Shown here one piece after another: positions 56,879 through 64,000 of a stretch of 64,000 nt of DNA. A program made the translations under genes and the position numbers. Under the pieces are notes generated by a model that searched no databases, had not been told where the DNA came from, and saw only the letters and a list, made by a program, of their open reading frames with translations. The DNA is from Paraburkholderia piptadeniae (lineage in GTDB: Bacteria > Pseudomonadota > Gammaproteobacteria > Burkholderiales > Burkholderiaceae), in assembly GCF_900007165.1 (NCBI RefSeq), contig NZ_CYGY02000007.1:29181-93180 (forward strand). The letters are read 5' to 3'. The stretch's first letter is position 1. Each line of letters starts with the position of its first letter.

Positions 56879-57892
56879 TCAATCGACGGCGGATTCGAGT
56901 TCGGGCATCTCGTGCGTCGTGGCCAGATACTGCAAATCGAGCGCTCTCGTGTGCTCGGTCATGTAGTCGACGAACACGCGGATTCTGGCGGGAAGATGCT
57001 TGCGGCTCAGATAGCAGATGTAATGGCCGCCGTCGTCGGGCGCGTATTGCGGCAGGCAGCACAGCAGCCGGCCCTGCTTGAGCAGATCGCACACCTGGTA
57101 CGCCGGCAGTTGCGCGATGCCCTCGCCGTCGAGCACGGCCTGCAAGATCAGATCGGCGTCGTTGAACGTGTGCTGCGCGGCCGGCTGGCGCCGCTGCGGC
57201 AGACCGTCGACCTTGAATTCCCACTCCATGATTCGGCCCGACGTCATGCGCAAGTTGATGCAGTCGTGACGGGCCAGTTCGTCGATATGGCGCGGCAGGC
57301 CGTAGGCCTGCGCATACGCGGGCGATGCGCAGACGATCATCTGCATCGGTATCAGCTGGCGCGCGACGATCTCGCTGTCTTCCATGCGTCCGTCGCGAAA
57401 CGACACGTCGATGCGCTCTGCCGTGAAGTCAGTGGGCCGGTCGTTCAGCAGCAGTTCGAGCGCGATGTCGGGATAGCGCGCGCGAAAACCGCGCAACAAC
57501 GGCGCGACGATCTTGCGGCCGAAGCCGCGTGTCGAGCCGATGCGCAGACGGCCTCGTGGCGGCCCGTTGCGCAATTCGCGCATGTCTTCCAGCGCCTGCG
57601 CAATGCGCTCGACGCCCGGTTGACATTTCTCGTAGAACAGTTCGCCCTCGCGCGTCAGCGACGTGCTGCGCGTCGTGCGAAAAAAGAGCCGCGCATCGAG
57701 CTGGGCCTCGAGCTTCTGCACGTTGCGGCTGACGGAAGAGCGGCCGATGCCGAGGCGATCCCCCGCGCGTGCAAAGCTGCCTTCGTTGGCAACGGCCAGA
57801 AAGGAAATGACGCCGGCGTAACTGGTCGCAAAGCTGCTGGCGATCGGGTCGTCGGCGCTTGGGGCCGAACTGCGTGGTGGGTAATCTGACAT
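56879..57892 (-). CDS. LysR family transcriptional regulator
   Basis: A 337-residue LTTR with about 25 extra N-terminal residues before the HTH (SFLAVANEGSFARAGDRLGI and RSSVSRNVQKLEAQLDARLF). The effector domain includes RGRLRIGSTRGFGRKIVAPL. It belongs to the CrgA-type branch. It is divergent from nothing close; the cupin gene lies upstream on the same strand, 118 bp away, and may share control. Confidence 0.87.
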   Translation of the reverse strand: MSDYPPRSSAPSADDPIASSFATSYAGVISFLAVANEGSFARAGDRLGIGRSSVSRNVQKLEAQLDARLFFRTTRSTSLTREGELFYEKCQPGVERIAQALEDMRELRNGPPRGRLRIGSTRGFGRKIVAPLLRGFRARYPDIALELLLNDRPTDFTAERIDVSFRDGRMEDSEIVARQLIPMQMIVCASPAYAQAYGLPRHIDELARHDCINLRMTSGRIMEWEFKVDGLPQRRQPAAQHTFNDADLILQAVLDGEGIAQLPAYQVCDLLKQGRLLCCLPQYAPDDGGHYICYLSRKHLPARIRVFVDYMTEHTRALDLQYLATTHEMPELESAVD

Positions 57893-58010
57893 GGCGCATA
57901 GTCGGTGGGTCGATATCCGACTAGACGTATGAGCGCCCCGGTTTGTGACACCGTTCGTGAAATTCCACGCAGATTATTTGATCGGCCCGGCTCGCCGCCG
58001 GCCGCCGCGC

Positions 58011-58421
58011 TCACTTTTCCGGAACGAGAATGGGCGAGCCCTTGTCCTTCAGGAACACCACGAGGAACCTGGCCGGCTGTGTCTGGCTCGCGTTGCGCCC
58101 GACCGTGTGAACATCGTTCGGGCCTTCATAGAAGCTCTGCCCAGGCTTGAGCGTGACTTCCTTTCCGCCCCGCACCTGCATCACGATCGACCCTTCCAGC
58201 ACGTAGATGAACCCATGCGCGTAATGCCGATGGACGGGATCGACGGAGCCGGGCGGATATTCGACCGTGATCATCAGCGCTTCCTTGCCCGGATAGTCAT
58301 CGAGCGGCTTGGTCATCACGGGCGTGACGATGGCTTCGGGCGCCGCGGCGCGGGCCGCCTGCCCCATCAATGCGCCCGTGACGACGAGCAAGGACATGAT
58401 GGATCTCTTCGAGCGAAACAT
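58011..58421 (-). CDS. Secreted cupin-domain protein
   Basis: A 136-residue protein with a signal peptide (SIMSLLVVTGALMGQAARAA) and one cupin barrel. Metal ligands are seen as PVHRHYAHGFIYVLEG and GQSFYEGPNDVHTVGRN (His-x-His, Glu, His). SD GGAG lies 7 nt before ATG 58421. It is downstream of a carboxymuconolactone decarboxylase gene; the two often occur in the same ECF41-linked loci. Confidence 0.87.
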   Translation of the reverse strand: MFRSKRSIMSLLVVTGALMGQAARAAAPEAIVTPVMTKPLDDYPGKEALMITVEYPPGSVDPVHRHYAHGFIYVLEGSIVMQVRGGKEVTLKPGQSFYEGPNDVHTVGRNASQTQPARFLVVFLKDKGSPILVPEK

Positions 58422-58486
58422 GGTGCGCTCCTCAAAGACGCGGCCCACGCGCGCGGGCCGAATATGGCGAAAACCGACGGCGCGCC

Positions 58487-58966
58487 TCAGGCGAGGTTAG
58501 CCTTGTCGAGGCCGTATGCCTTGTCCAAGGAACCGGGCACCGTCCTGAACGCGATGTTTGCGCGGTTCCATCCGTTGATAGCCATCACGTCGTACGTCAG
58601 GTCGGACAATTCCTTTTCGGAGAACTGGCCGCGCACGCGCTCATAGAGATCGTCGTCCACGCCGTGCTCGGGCAGCTTCGTCAGCACTTCCACCCACGCG
58701 AGCGCGGCGCGTTCGCGCGGCGAGAAAAGCGTCGACTCGCGCCACGTCGGAAGATGATGGATGCGCAGCTCGCGCTCGCCGTGAATGCGCGCTTCCTTCA
58801 CGTGCATGTCGAGGCAGAACGCACATCCGTTGATCTGCGATGCGCGGATCGAAACAAGATCGCGGATCGTCTCTTCGATCGCGCTGTCCTTCAACAGCGT
58901 GGTGAATTCGAGGTACTTCTTGAACAGTTCCGGCGACTGCTGAACGTAGTTGATGCGCTGGGTCAT
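58487..58966 (-). CDS. Carboxymuconolactone decarboxylase family protein (AhpD-like)
   Basis: A 159-residue helical protein. The peroxidase-type motif is NGCAFCLDMHVKEARIHGE (Cys-x2-Cys then His). LPTWRESTLFSPRERAALAW and WNRANIAFR complete the fold. AhpD-like proteins use the Cys pair for thiol-disulfide chemistry. ATG 58966 has an SD-like GGAGAC. It is next to an ECF41 sigma gene, its usual partner and probable activator. Confidence 0.88.
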   Translation of the reverse strand: MTQRINYVQQSPELFKKYLEFTTLLKDSAIEETIRDLVSIRASQINGCAFCLDMHVKEARIHGERELRIHHLPTWRESTLFSPRERAALAWVEVLTKLPEHGVDDDLYERVRGQFSEKELSDLTYDVMAINGWNRANIAFRTVPGSLDKAYGLDKANLA

Positions 58967-59166
58967 GCTGTCTCCTGGCGTCGATGAGAGAAACACCCGC
59001 CCTTCCAGGGTGCCATGAGCGGCGATCAGCCGCATAGAGCCATGGTAGGTGTGCGGGGTGCGCGGCGCTAGACACGCGAGCGGGCTCACGCTGTTGCCCG
59101 TGAAGCACCAATCGGCGCATCGGCTATCCGGTAGCCCGCGCGTTCACGCGCAGGATGAATCGGCGC

Positions 59167-60048
59167 TCAGGGATTGCCGTGCGCGGCGGCGATGCGCGCC
59201 AGCTTGTCGGGATTGCGCTGGACGTGGATGCTGACAATACGCTGGCCGTCCGTCTCGAACGTCTGCGCCGATTCGAGCTTGCCTTCGAAATAGCGCAGCA
59301 GCGCCCATTCGCCGTTGAGCATCACGAGCTTCACGCGAAGCTCGCTCTTGTAGCGCAGCGACGACGCATAGAAAAGCTGCGCGATGCGCCGGCCGCCCAG
59401 CATCGGACGCGGAAAGCTGGGCACCTTGCCGCCGCCGTCGCCGATCAGCGTCGCGTCTTCGGCAAGCAGCGTGTTGATCGAGGCGAAGTCGCCGCCCTCG
59501 AGCGCCCGCGCGAACGTCTTCAACAGCCGGCGATGCGTCTCGCGCGGCACGGCATGGCGCGGGCGTGCGTCGCGCAGTTGCGCCTTGGCGCGGCTCACCA
59601 GCTGACGGCACGCCGCTTCCGTCTTGCCGATGATATCGGCGATGTCGGCATAGTCCGCGTCGAAGACCTCGCGCAGCAGGAAGGCCGCGCGCGCTTCCGG
59701 CGTCAGCCGTTCGAGCAGCATCAGAAAGGCCACGGAGACATCGTCGGCGCGCTCGGTCATTTCCTCGGGCGTCGCCGGCGGCTCCGTCAGCAGCGGCTCG
59801 GGCAACCAGATGCCCGCGTAGTGTTCGCGCTGGATCTTCGCCGCGCGCAGACGGTCGATCGACATTCTCGTCGTGACCGCGACGAGCCAGGCTTCCGCAT
59901 TGTCGATGCCCTCGCGGGCCGCCGAATGCCAGCGCAGCCACACGTCCTGCACGATATCCTCGGCTTCGGCCACTGACCCCAGCATTCGATACGCAATCTT
60001 CTGCAAACGCGGGCGAAGTTGGCCAAAGGCATGCGCGTCGTCGTCCAT
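59167..60048 (-). CDS. sigJ: ECF41-family sigma factor with SnoaL-like C-terminal domain
   Basis: A 293-residue sigma factor. Region 2 is seen in EAEDIVQDVWLRWH, region 4 in ADYADIADIIGKTEAACRQL. The linker has WLPEP (81-85), and the C-terminal NTF2/SnoaL-like domain carries DGGGK (204-208) and NPDKL (279-283). These three motifs define ECF41. The extra domain acts in cis as both inhibitor and activator in place of an anti-sigma factor. The neighbouring carboxymuconolactone decarboxylase gene is the typical ECF41 target. Confidence 0.92.
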   Translation of the reverse strand: MDDDAHAFGQLRPRLQKIAYRMLGSVAEAEDIVQDVWLRWHSAAREGIDNAEAWLVAVTTRMSIDRLRAAKIQREHYAGIWLPEPLLTEPPATPEEMTERADDVSVAFLMLLERLTPEARAAFLLREVFDADYADIADIIGKTEAACRQLVSRAKAQLRDARPRHAVPRETHRRLLKTFARALEGGDFASINTLLAEDATLIGDGGGKVPSFPRPMLGGRRIAQLFYASSLRYKSELRVKLVMLNGEWALLRYFEGKLESAQTFETDGQRIVSIHVQRNPDKLARIAAAHGNP

Positions 60049-60255
60049 CACGGTTTCCTCTCTTGCACCGAAAAGCCCAAACGCCGCACGAACATCGTGC
60101 GGGCAGTCGAATATTGCCATGGGAACTGTTACGACTTGAGCGGTCGAATCAGCCGGGCGCGTGGGCAGCGCGGCAAGGACGTTCCGAGATGGACATGGCT
60201 TTCAGGCCGCGGCGGGGATATCGCAGGCAGCGTCGGGCGCGCCGCCCTCAAAAGC

Positions 60256-60287
60256 GACAGGGCGCGTGTCACTTCACGCGCCCTGTC
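60256..60287 (-). terminator. Strong terminator after the sterol desaturase gene
   Basis: GACAGGGCGCGTG and CACGCGCCCTGTC form a perfect 13-bp stem with 6-nt loop. On the minus strand it is followed by GCTTTTG, and on the plus strand by TGCTTTTTC, so it could stop transcription both ways. Confidence 0.75.
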
Positions 60288-60308
60288 CGGTGCTGCTTTT
60301 TCTTCTGA

Positions 60309-61226
60309 TCAGCCGTTGACTGCTTCGCACTCGCGAGTTGCCGGCTTGCTCTTGCGGCGCAGTTCTTCCGTCGTTTCGCCGCCGCCATCGGGCAGCCAGC
60401 CGGGCGGCTGGATCACGTGGTTGATCGCGATCCACACGCTCTTCGCCTTCACGACGTCACGAACCAGCGTCGCCCAGTGCTCGAACTCGACGACGAACGG
60501 ATTGCGCGACGTGGTCGGCGTAACGAGACCGTAGCGGCAGGGCTCGTCGGCGCGTTCTTCGACGTAGGTGCCGAACAGCCGGTCGAAGACGATCAGCACG
60601 CCGCCGTAGTTCGCATCCAGATAGTCGACATTCGACGCATGGTGCACGCGGTGCGAGGACGGCGTGTTGAACACGTACTCGAGCCAGCCGAGCTTCGGAA
60701 TCCACGTCGTATGCAGCCAGAACTGATACAGCAGGTTGATGGAGAGCGTCATCAGCACGACTTCAGGACGCACGCCGAGCCAGACGAGCGGCACGAAGAA
60801 CACGGCCGCACCCGACACCTTGCCCGTGATGCCGAGACGGTACGCGGTGGAGAGCGTCAGCTGGTTCGGCGAATGGTGCACGGCGTGCGTGGCCCAGAAG
60901 TAGCGCACGCGATGCGACGCACGGTGATACCAGTAGTAGCAGAACTCCTGGCCGACGAAGAGCGCCAGCACCATCAGCGCGCTATTGAGTTCCACCGTGA
61001 AGAGGCGGTGATCCCAGGCGAAGGCGAAAACTGGCGCCGCGAGCGAGAGCGGCAGCAGCGCGAGCAGCTTGCGCGAGATCAGATCGATGATCGACAGCCA
61101 GACTTCGTGCCATGCAAATGGCGTGGCCGTATTGCGGTTTTTGTAGGTGAGCCAGACAGCTTCGATCATCGATACGGCGATGACGAAAGCCGTGACGTAC
61201 AACGTGAATTTTCCAAGATTTTCCAT
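60309..61226 (-). CDS. Sterol desaturase / fatty acid hydroxylase family protein
   Basis: A 305-residue membrane enzyme with about four hydrophobic helices. The di-iron His boxes are YYWYHRASHR, WATHAVHHSPN and SSHRVHHASN. Family members hydroxylate or desaturate lipids using O2 and outside electron donors. ATG 61226 is chosen because the conserved helix starts just after it. Substrate unknown (fatty acid, hopanoid or carotenoid-like lipid). Confidence 0.88.
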   Translation of the reverse strand: MENLGKFTLYVTAFVIAVSMIEAVWLTYKNRNTATPFAWHEVWLSIIDLISRKLLALLPLSLAAPVFAFAWDHRLFTVELNSALMVLALFVGQEFCYYWYHRASHRVRYFWATHAVHHSPNQLTLSTAYRLGITGKVSGAAVFFVPLVWLGVRPEVVLMTLSINLLYQFWLHTTWIPKLGWLEYVFNTPSSHRVHHASNVDYLDANYGGVLIVFDRLFGTYVEERADEPCRYGLVTPTTSRNPFVVEFEHWATLVRDVVKAKSVWIAINHVIQPPGWLPDGGGETTEELRRKSKPATRECEAVNG

Positions 61227-61672
61227 GACGATGCCATAACGGTGGTGGCGGGAGGTATCGTCTGCGGTGAAGTGGTGGATCAAGTGCATCGCATCCGATA
61301 CGCGCACTGTAGTGACGGACGCCGTTACAGGCTATGCGGAAGTTATTTCACCGTGTGTCATCGGGCGGAGAGCCTTTCGGGGCGGGCGTCGCAGGCGCTT
61401 TCGACACGCGATGGAATGTGCCGGAACTGCGCGGCCTTGGGGGCGTTGGATGGCGTGCACCGCTATGTGCCCGGCCGGAGGGAATTTGCGCGTCGGAATG
61501 CGCTTCGTGGACAGGCCGGTTGCATCGCCAAAGAGCCTGAGCTTCGGATGCAACCGCTGTCGTTCGTCAGATCATTCGGATGTACGGGGGCAACGGCTGG
61601 TGAAATGCGTTGCCTCATCAGCAGCGCCCGCTAACGATGCAGCGGGCGCCTTGTCGATGCGAACCTGCGCGA
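61227..61672. other. Region between desaturase and DUF1254 genes
   Basis: About 445 bp. Overlapping frames (plus 61267-61716, plus 61417-61634) have no SD or recognisable product. GCGCCCGCT (61624-61632) and AGCGGGCGC (61641-61649) form a 9-bp stem just after the DUF1254 gene on the minus strand, a possible terminator without T-tract. Confidence 0.4.
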
Positions 61673-62710
61673 TCACGACATGGGCACGCTTTTCGGGAAG
61701 TCCCATTTGCCGTTGAGCACTTCGGGGCGCGGACGATAGAGACGTACCGTGTAGTTCCAGCCCGGCTCGATCGGCAGGCAGTTGTCGCGCTTGCCGTCGC
61801 ATCCGCCGAACTGCACGTCTACCGCGCCGTCAGCCGCTTTCTTCGCGACGACGCTATTGATCGTGTAGGCGTTCAACGGATTCGGGTCGATATAGCCCGA
61901 CGCGTTATAGACCGTGACCGACCAGAAGCCATCCACAGGGACATCGCGTACGTGAAGCCTGTACGACGTCTTGCCATCGTTCTTTGGCGGCGTGACGGTC
62001 AGATAGATCGCATCCTTGTCGGGATTGCCGCCCCAGAGCACGGCTGTCCCGATGAGATGGCGTATCGGCGAAACCTCGCCCTTCCGGCCGAAAGCGTCCC
62101 TCGCGTCCGGCACGGTCGAACCCAGGACCCTGAGCGCGTCACGCACCTTCTTGAGGCTGACGGGGTCCCAATTGGGCACTTCGAGCTGGCCCGCGCCGCG
62201 CTGCTCGACCTTTATTCCGTCCTGCAGCGCATGAGCCTGCTTGAGATCCGCGGGATCTGCGGGATCGACCAGCGTTCGGACCGCCAACAGCACGTAGCGC
62301 GTACCGATCTTGTCTTTCGTGAGCGTGTACTTGCCCCCGTCGTAGACCACTTGCTGCGCGTAATGATCTTCGTTGATGACGATCATCGAGCGGAAACGCT
62401 TGCCCGCATCGGGAAGATCGATCGTGACGGGGCCTGCGTCGAGATCGAATACCGCGGTCGAATACAGCGTGTCGCGATTGACGCGCACGACGATTTGCCG
62501 GTTCAACGGAGCGAGTTCGCGAAGATGTCCGAAACGCCCAAGGCCGTTCAATTTGACGACCGCGGCGAACTCCATGTCTGACTCGGCACGGACGAAATTG
62601 TCTACGGTCACGGGTACTGTCGGCGTTGACGATCCGACCGTCTGCGCCGATGCCTGCAAGGCACCGCACACCAGAGTCAGTCCGAGAAAGAAGCGCTGTA
62701 CGGAGAACAT
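61673..62710 (-). CDS. DUF1254/DUF1214 domain-containing exported protein
   Basis: A 345-residue protein with signal peptide (FSVQRFFLGLTLVCGALQAS, AQ). The N-terminal DUF1254 part (VNRDTLYSTAVFDLDAGPVT) and C-terminal DUF1214 part (DGFWSVTVYNASGYIDPNPL, then WNYTVRLYRP near the end) are in usual order. The N-terminal domain is shorter than in full-length members of 450 or more residues. Function unknown. SD GGAG precedes ATG 62710. Confidence 0.88.
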   Translation of the reverse strand: MFSVQRFFLGLTLVCGALQASAQTVGSSTPTVPVTVDNFVRAESDMEFAAVVKLNGLGRFGHLRELAPLNRQIVVRVNRDTLYSTAVFDLDAGPVTIDLPDAGKRFRSMIVINEDHYAQQVVYDGGKYTLTKDKIGTRYVLLAVRTLVDPADPADLKQAHALQDGIKVEQRGAGQLEVPNWDPVSLKKVRDALRVLGSTVPDARDAFGRKGEVSPIRHLIGTAVLWGGNPDKDAIYLTVTPPKNDGKTSYRLHVRDVPVDGFWSVTVYNASGYIDPNPLNAYTINSVVAKKAADGAVDVQFGGCDGKRDNCLPIEPGWNYTVRLYRPRPEVLNGKWDFPKSVPMS

Positions 62711-63123
62711 CGGAACTCCTGAAACGAGAGAGATGGGTGGACACGCCCGCCCACACTGCGGGACCGATAAACGGAGATACGTCAGGTAGATTAGTACGGC
62801 CGGTGCGAGGCGGACCCCTGCCGTTTCGAGGGGTGAGAACAACACAGACGCGGGGTTCGGCCTGACAGGCACAGCGAATGCTCTACCTGCATCGTGTCGT
62901 CGCCAACTGCGCATCGCCAACTGCGGAGTCATCGCGGAAAAGCACGTCGGCCGGTGATTCCGGCCACCCGTCCGGATCGGCCAGGAAGATGGCGAGCGTT
63001 TTCATAGCTCAAAGGCTTACGATAGAAAACCTGGTACACCGCTATTGCCGTGGAACCAGGGGGTCGAACACGCAGAACGGTCCCGCGGCTCATTTCGATG
63101 AGCACTCCGCAAGGAGACGCCAC
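62711..63123. other. Intergenic region between divergent genes
   Basis: About 410 bp, presumably with the promoters of the DUF1254 gene and of the Gly-rich repeat gene. A direct repeat GCCAACTGCG-x4-GCCAACTGCG occurs near 62900-62925. No gene is evident. Confidence 0.4.
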
Positions 63124-64000
63124 ATGAACGTAGTGAATGGAAGGATCAGACGAATCGATCCGCAGCGTGTTGCAATGTTCAGACAGACCAAGCTTGCGCA
63201 TTCGGGTGCAAGTAGCCCGGATGCAGACATCAAGGCCGCGCCGCCTGCGCGCGGCAGACGCCTTGCGCTTTGGGTTGCGTCGGCAAGCGCATTGGCTGTT
63301 GGGGTCATGGGTATCGTCGCGTATGGCGATCGGTTCGACTCTGATCAGGCGCTCAGGATCATCGGACCCACCTCGCCGGCGCAACACGCGGCCTGGTCCG
63401 GTCATGTCGCGCTACCATCGTCGCCTCCCGCTCGCGGAACTGCGGTTGCCAGTACCGAGCCCGCCCCGCCTGTGTCTTCCGCTCCGCCTGTGTCTTCCGC
63501 TCCGTCTGATCACCGCGGTGAACCTACTCCGGATTCTGCTGTGCCGCAGTCGGTTACACGAGGGCCTGGTCAAGCAAGCCATGCCGCCACACAGAATCGC
63601 CACCATTCGGCGCCGCACGTGAAAGCAGTCACGCGGCATGCGCCCGGGATCACCCGACCCACATCGCCAACGCAACAAGCGTCTTCGTCCGGTCAAGTCG
63701 CGAGATCATCGTCACCTCCTGCCCGGGGAACTGCATCTGGCAGTGCCGAGCTCGCCTCGCCCGAGTCTTCCGCTTCGTTCGATCAGCGCGGCGCACCTTC
63801 TCCGGATTCTGCTTCACCCCAGCTGGCTGAAGGACAGCCTGCAGGCGGTCACGGCGGAGGTGATTCGGGTGCAGGCGGTTCGGGTGTAGGTGGTTCGAGT
63901 GCTGGCGGTTCGGGCGCAGGTGGTTCGGGTGCTGGCGCAGGCGGGTTGGGTGCTGGCGCGGGCAGTTCGGGCGCTGGCGCAGGCGGTCATGGCGCAGGCG
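63124..64000 (+). CDS. Membrane-anchored Ser/Pro- and Gly-rich repeat protein, 3'-truncated by window edge
   Basis: From ATG 63124 (GGAG 7 nt upstream) the frame is open to the last base, 292 codons. A basic N-terminus of about 46 residues precedes one membrane helix (ALWVASASALAVGVMGIVAY). Next come two imperfect copies of a 60-residue Ser/Pro segment (PTSPAQHAAWSGHVALPSSP ... PTPDSAVPQ and PTSPTQQASSSGQVARSSSP ... PSPDSASPQ), then a run of GGSGA-type pentapeptides from about residue 240. The layout suggests a surface or periplasmic stalk. No family is recognised and the C-terminus lies outside the window. Confidence 0.7.
   Translation, partial: MNVVNGRIRRIDPQRVAMFRQTKLAHSGASSPDADIKAAPPARGRRLALWVASASALAVGVMGIVAYGDRFDSDQALRIIGPTSPAQHAAWSGHVALPSSPPARGTAVASTEPAPPVSSAPPVSSAPSDHRGEPTPDSAVPQSVTRGPGQASHAATQNRHHSAPHVKAVTRHAPGITRPTSPTQQASSSGQVARSSSPPARGTASGSAELASPESSASFDQRGAPSPDSASPQLAEGQPAGGHGGGDSGAGGSGVGGSSAGGSGAGGSGAGAGGLGAGAGSSGAGAGGHGAG

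Noticed and set aside
60417..61634. 405-codon plus-strand frame
   Set aside because: It is antisense to the sterol desaturase gene, whose His boxes are intact.
63850..64000. Short GC-rich repeats that could suggest a non-coding satellite
   Set aside because: They stay in frame with the gene from 63124 and encode Gly-rich pentapeptides.

Overview
The window is high-GC DNA with densely packed genes and ordinary bacterial start and ribosome-binding signals. Gene content points to a soil betaproteobacterium of the Burkholderiaceae, most likely Paraburkholderia or Caballeronia: a DUF3331 protein, GlcDEF, PobA with an AraC-type PobR, many LysR regulators, an ECF41 sigma factor and a Burkholderia-type porin. 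I see no rRNA or tRNA genes and no CRISPR array.

Layout. 0-4.5 kb: end of a methyltransferase gene, then a divergent oxidative (reactive chlorine) stress module: a methionine-rich MXKDX periplasmic peptide, a YedY-like molybdoenzyme with its cytochrome b partner, and an ECF sigma factor with an NrsF anti-sigma factor. Both sides start from matching TGTAACC-N16-CGAA promoters. 4.5-10 kb: DHA2 MFS pump with a divergent LysR gene, small hypothetical genes, orphan PhoU. 10-14.8 kb: glycolate oxidase glcDEF with a divergent FCD-GntR regulator and two TGGT-N3-ACCA operators. 14.8-17.3 kb: hipBA toxin-antitoxin pair, an XRE gene broken by one stop codon, and an AT-richer patch. 17.3-28.4 kb: a catabolic block (NIPSNAP protein, KstD-like flavoprotein, SDR, AraC regulator, a 933-residue reductase-FCD-P450 fusion, aromatic-acid MFS transporter, second AraC regulator, PobA). 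28.6-38.7 kb: two hybrid histidine kinases, the larger with a tandem HAMP array and split by a frameshift, then a patch of gene remnants and a lone receiver protein. 39-50 kb: LysR, membrane proteins, DapA-like aldolase, flavohaemoglobin, chemoreceptor, porin and further gene fragments. 50-64 kb: SDR, ArsR/SRPBCC pair, Pcm, hemerythrin, small stress-type proteins, Ohr, LysR, cupin, carboxymuconolactone decarboxylase with ECF41 sigma factor, sterol desaturase, DUF1254 protein, and a Gly-rich repeat protein cut by the right edge.

The most notable system is the 17.3-28.4 kb block. Its enzyme types (self-sufficient P450, alcohol dehydrogenase-type SDR, ketosteroid-dehydrogenase-type desaturase, PobA) are those needed to hydroxylate a saturated ring carboxylic acid, oxidise it to a ketone, desaturate it to 4-hydroxybenzoate and feed protocatechuate. 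This matches the known aromatising route for cyclohexanecarboxylate. Three copies of one operator pattern, GGACA-N16-GGACA-N3-CGT-N-CA, lie upstream of the SDR operon, the P450 fusion and the transporter, which ties the block to its two PobR-like AraC regulators. The reductase-FCD-P450 fusion is an architecture I do not recognise as described.

The window also holds many decayed genes (XRE, DUF3175, a cation/proton antiporter, an IS6-type transposase, lactate monooxygenase, AtoE, possibly the HAMP kinase), which suggests a replicon under active rearrangement.
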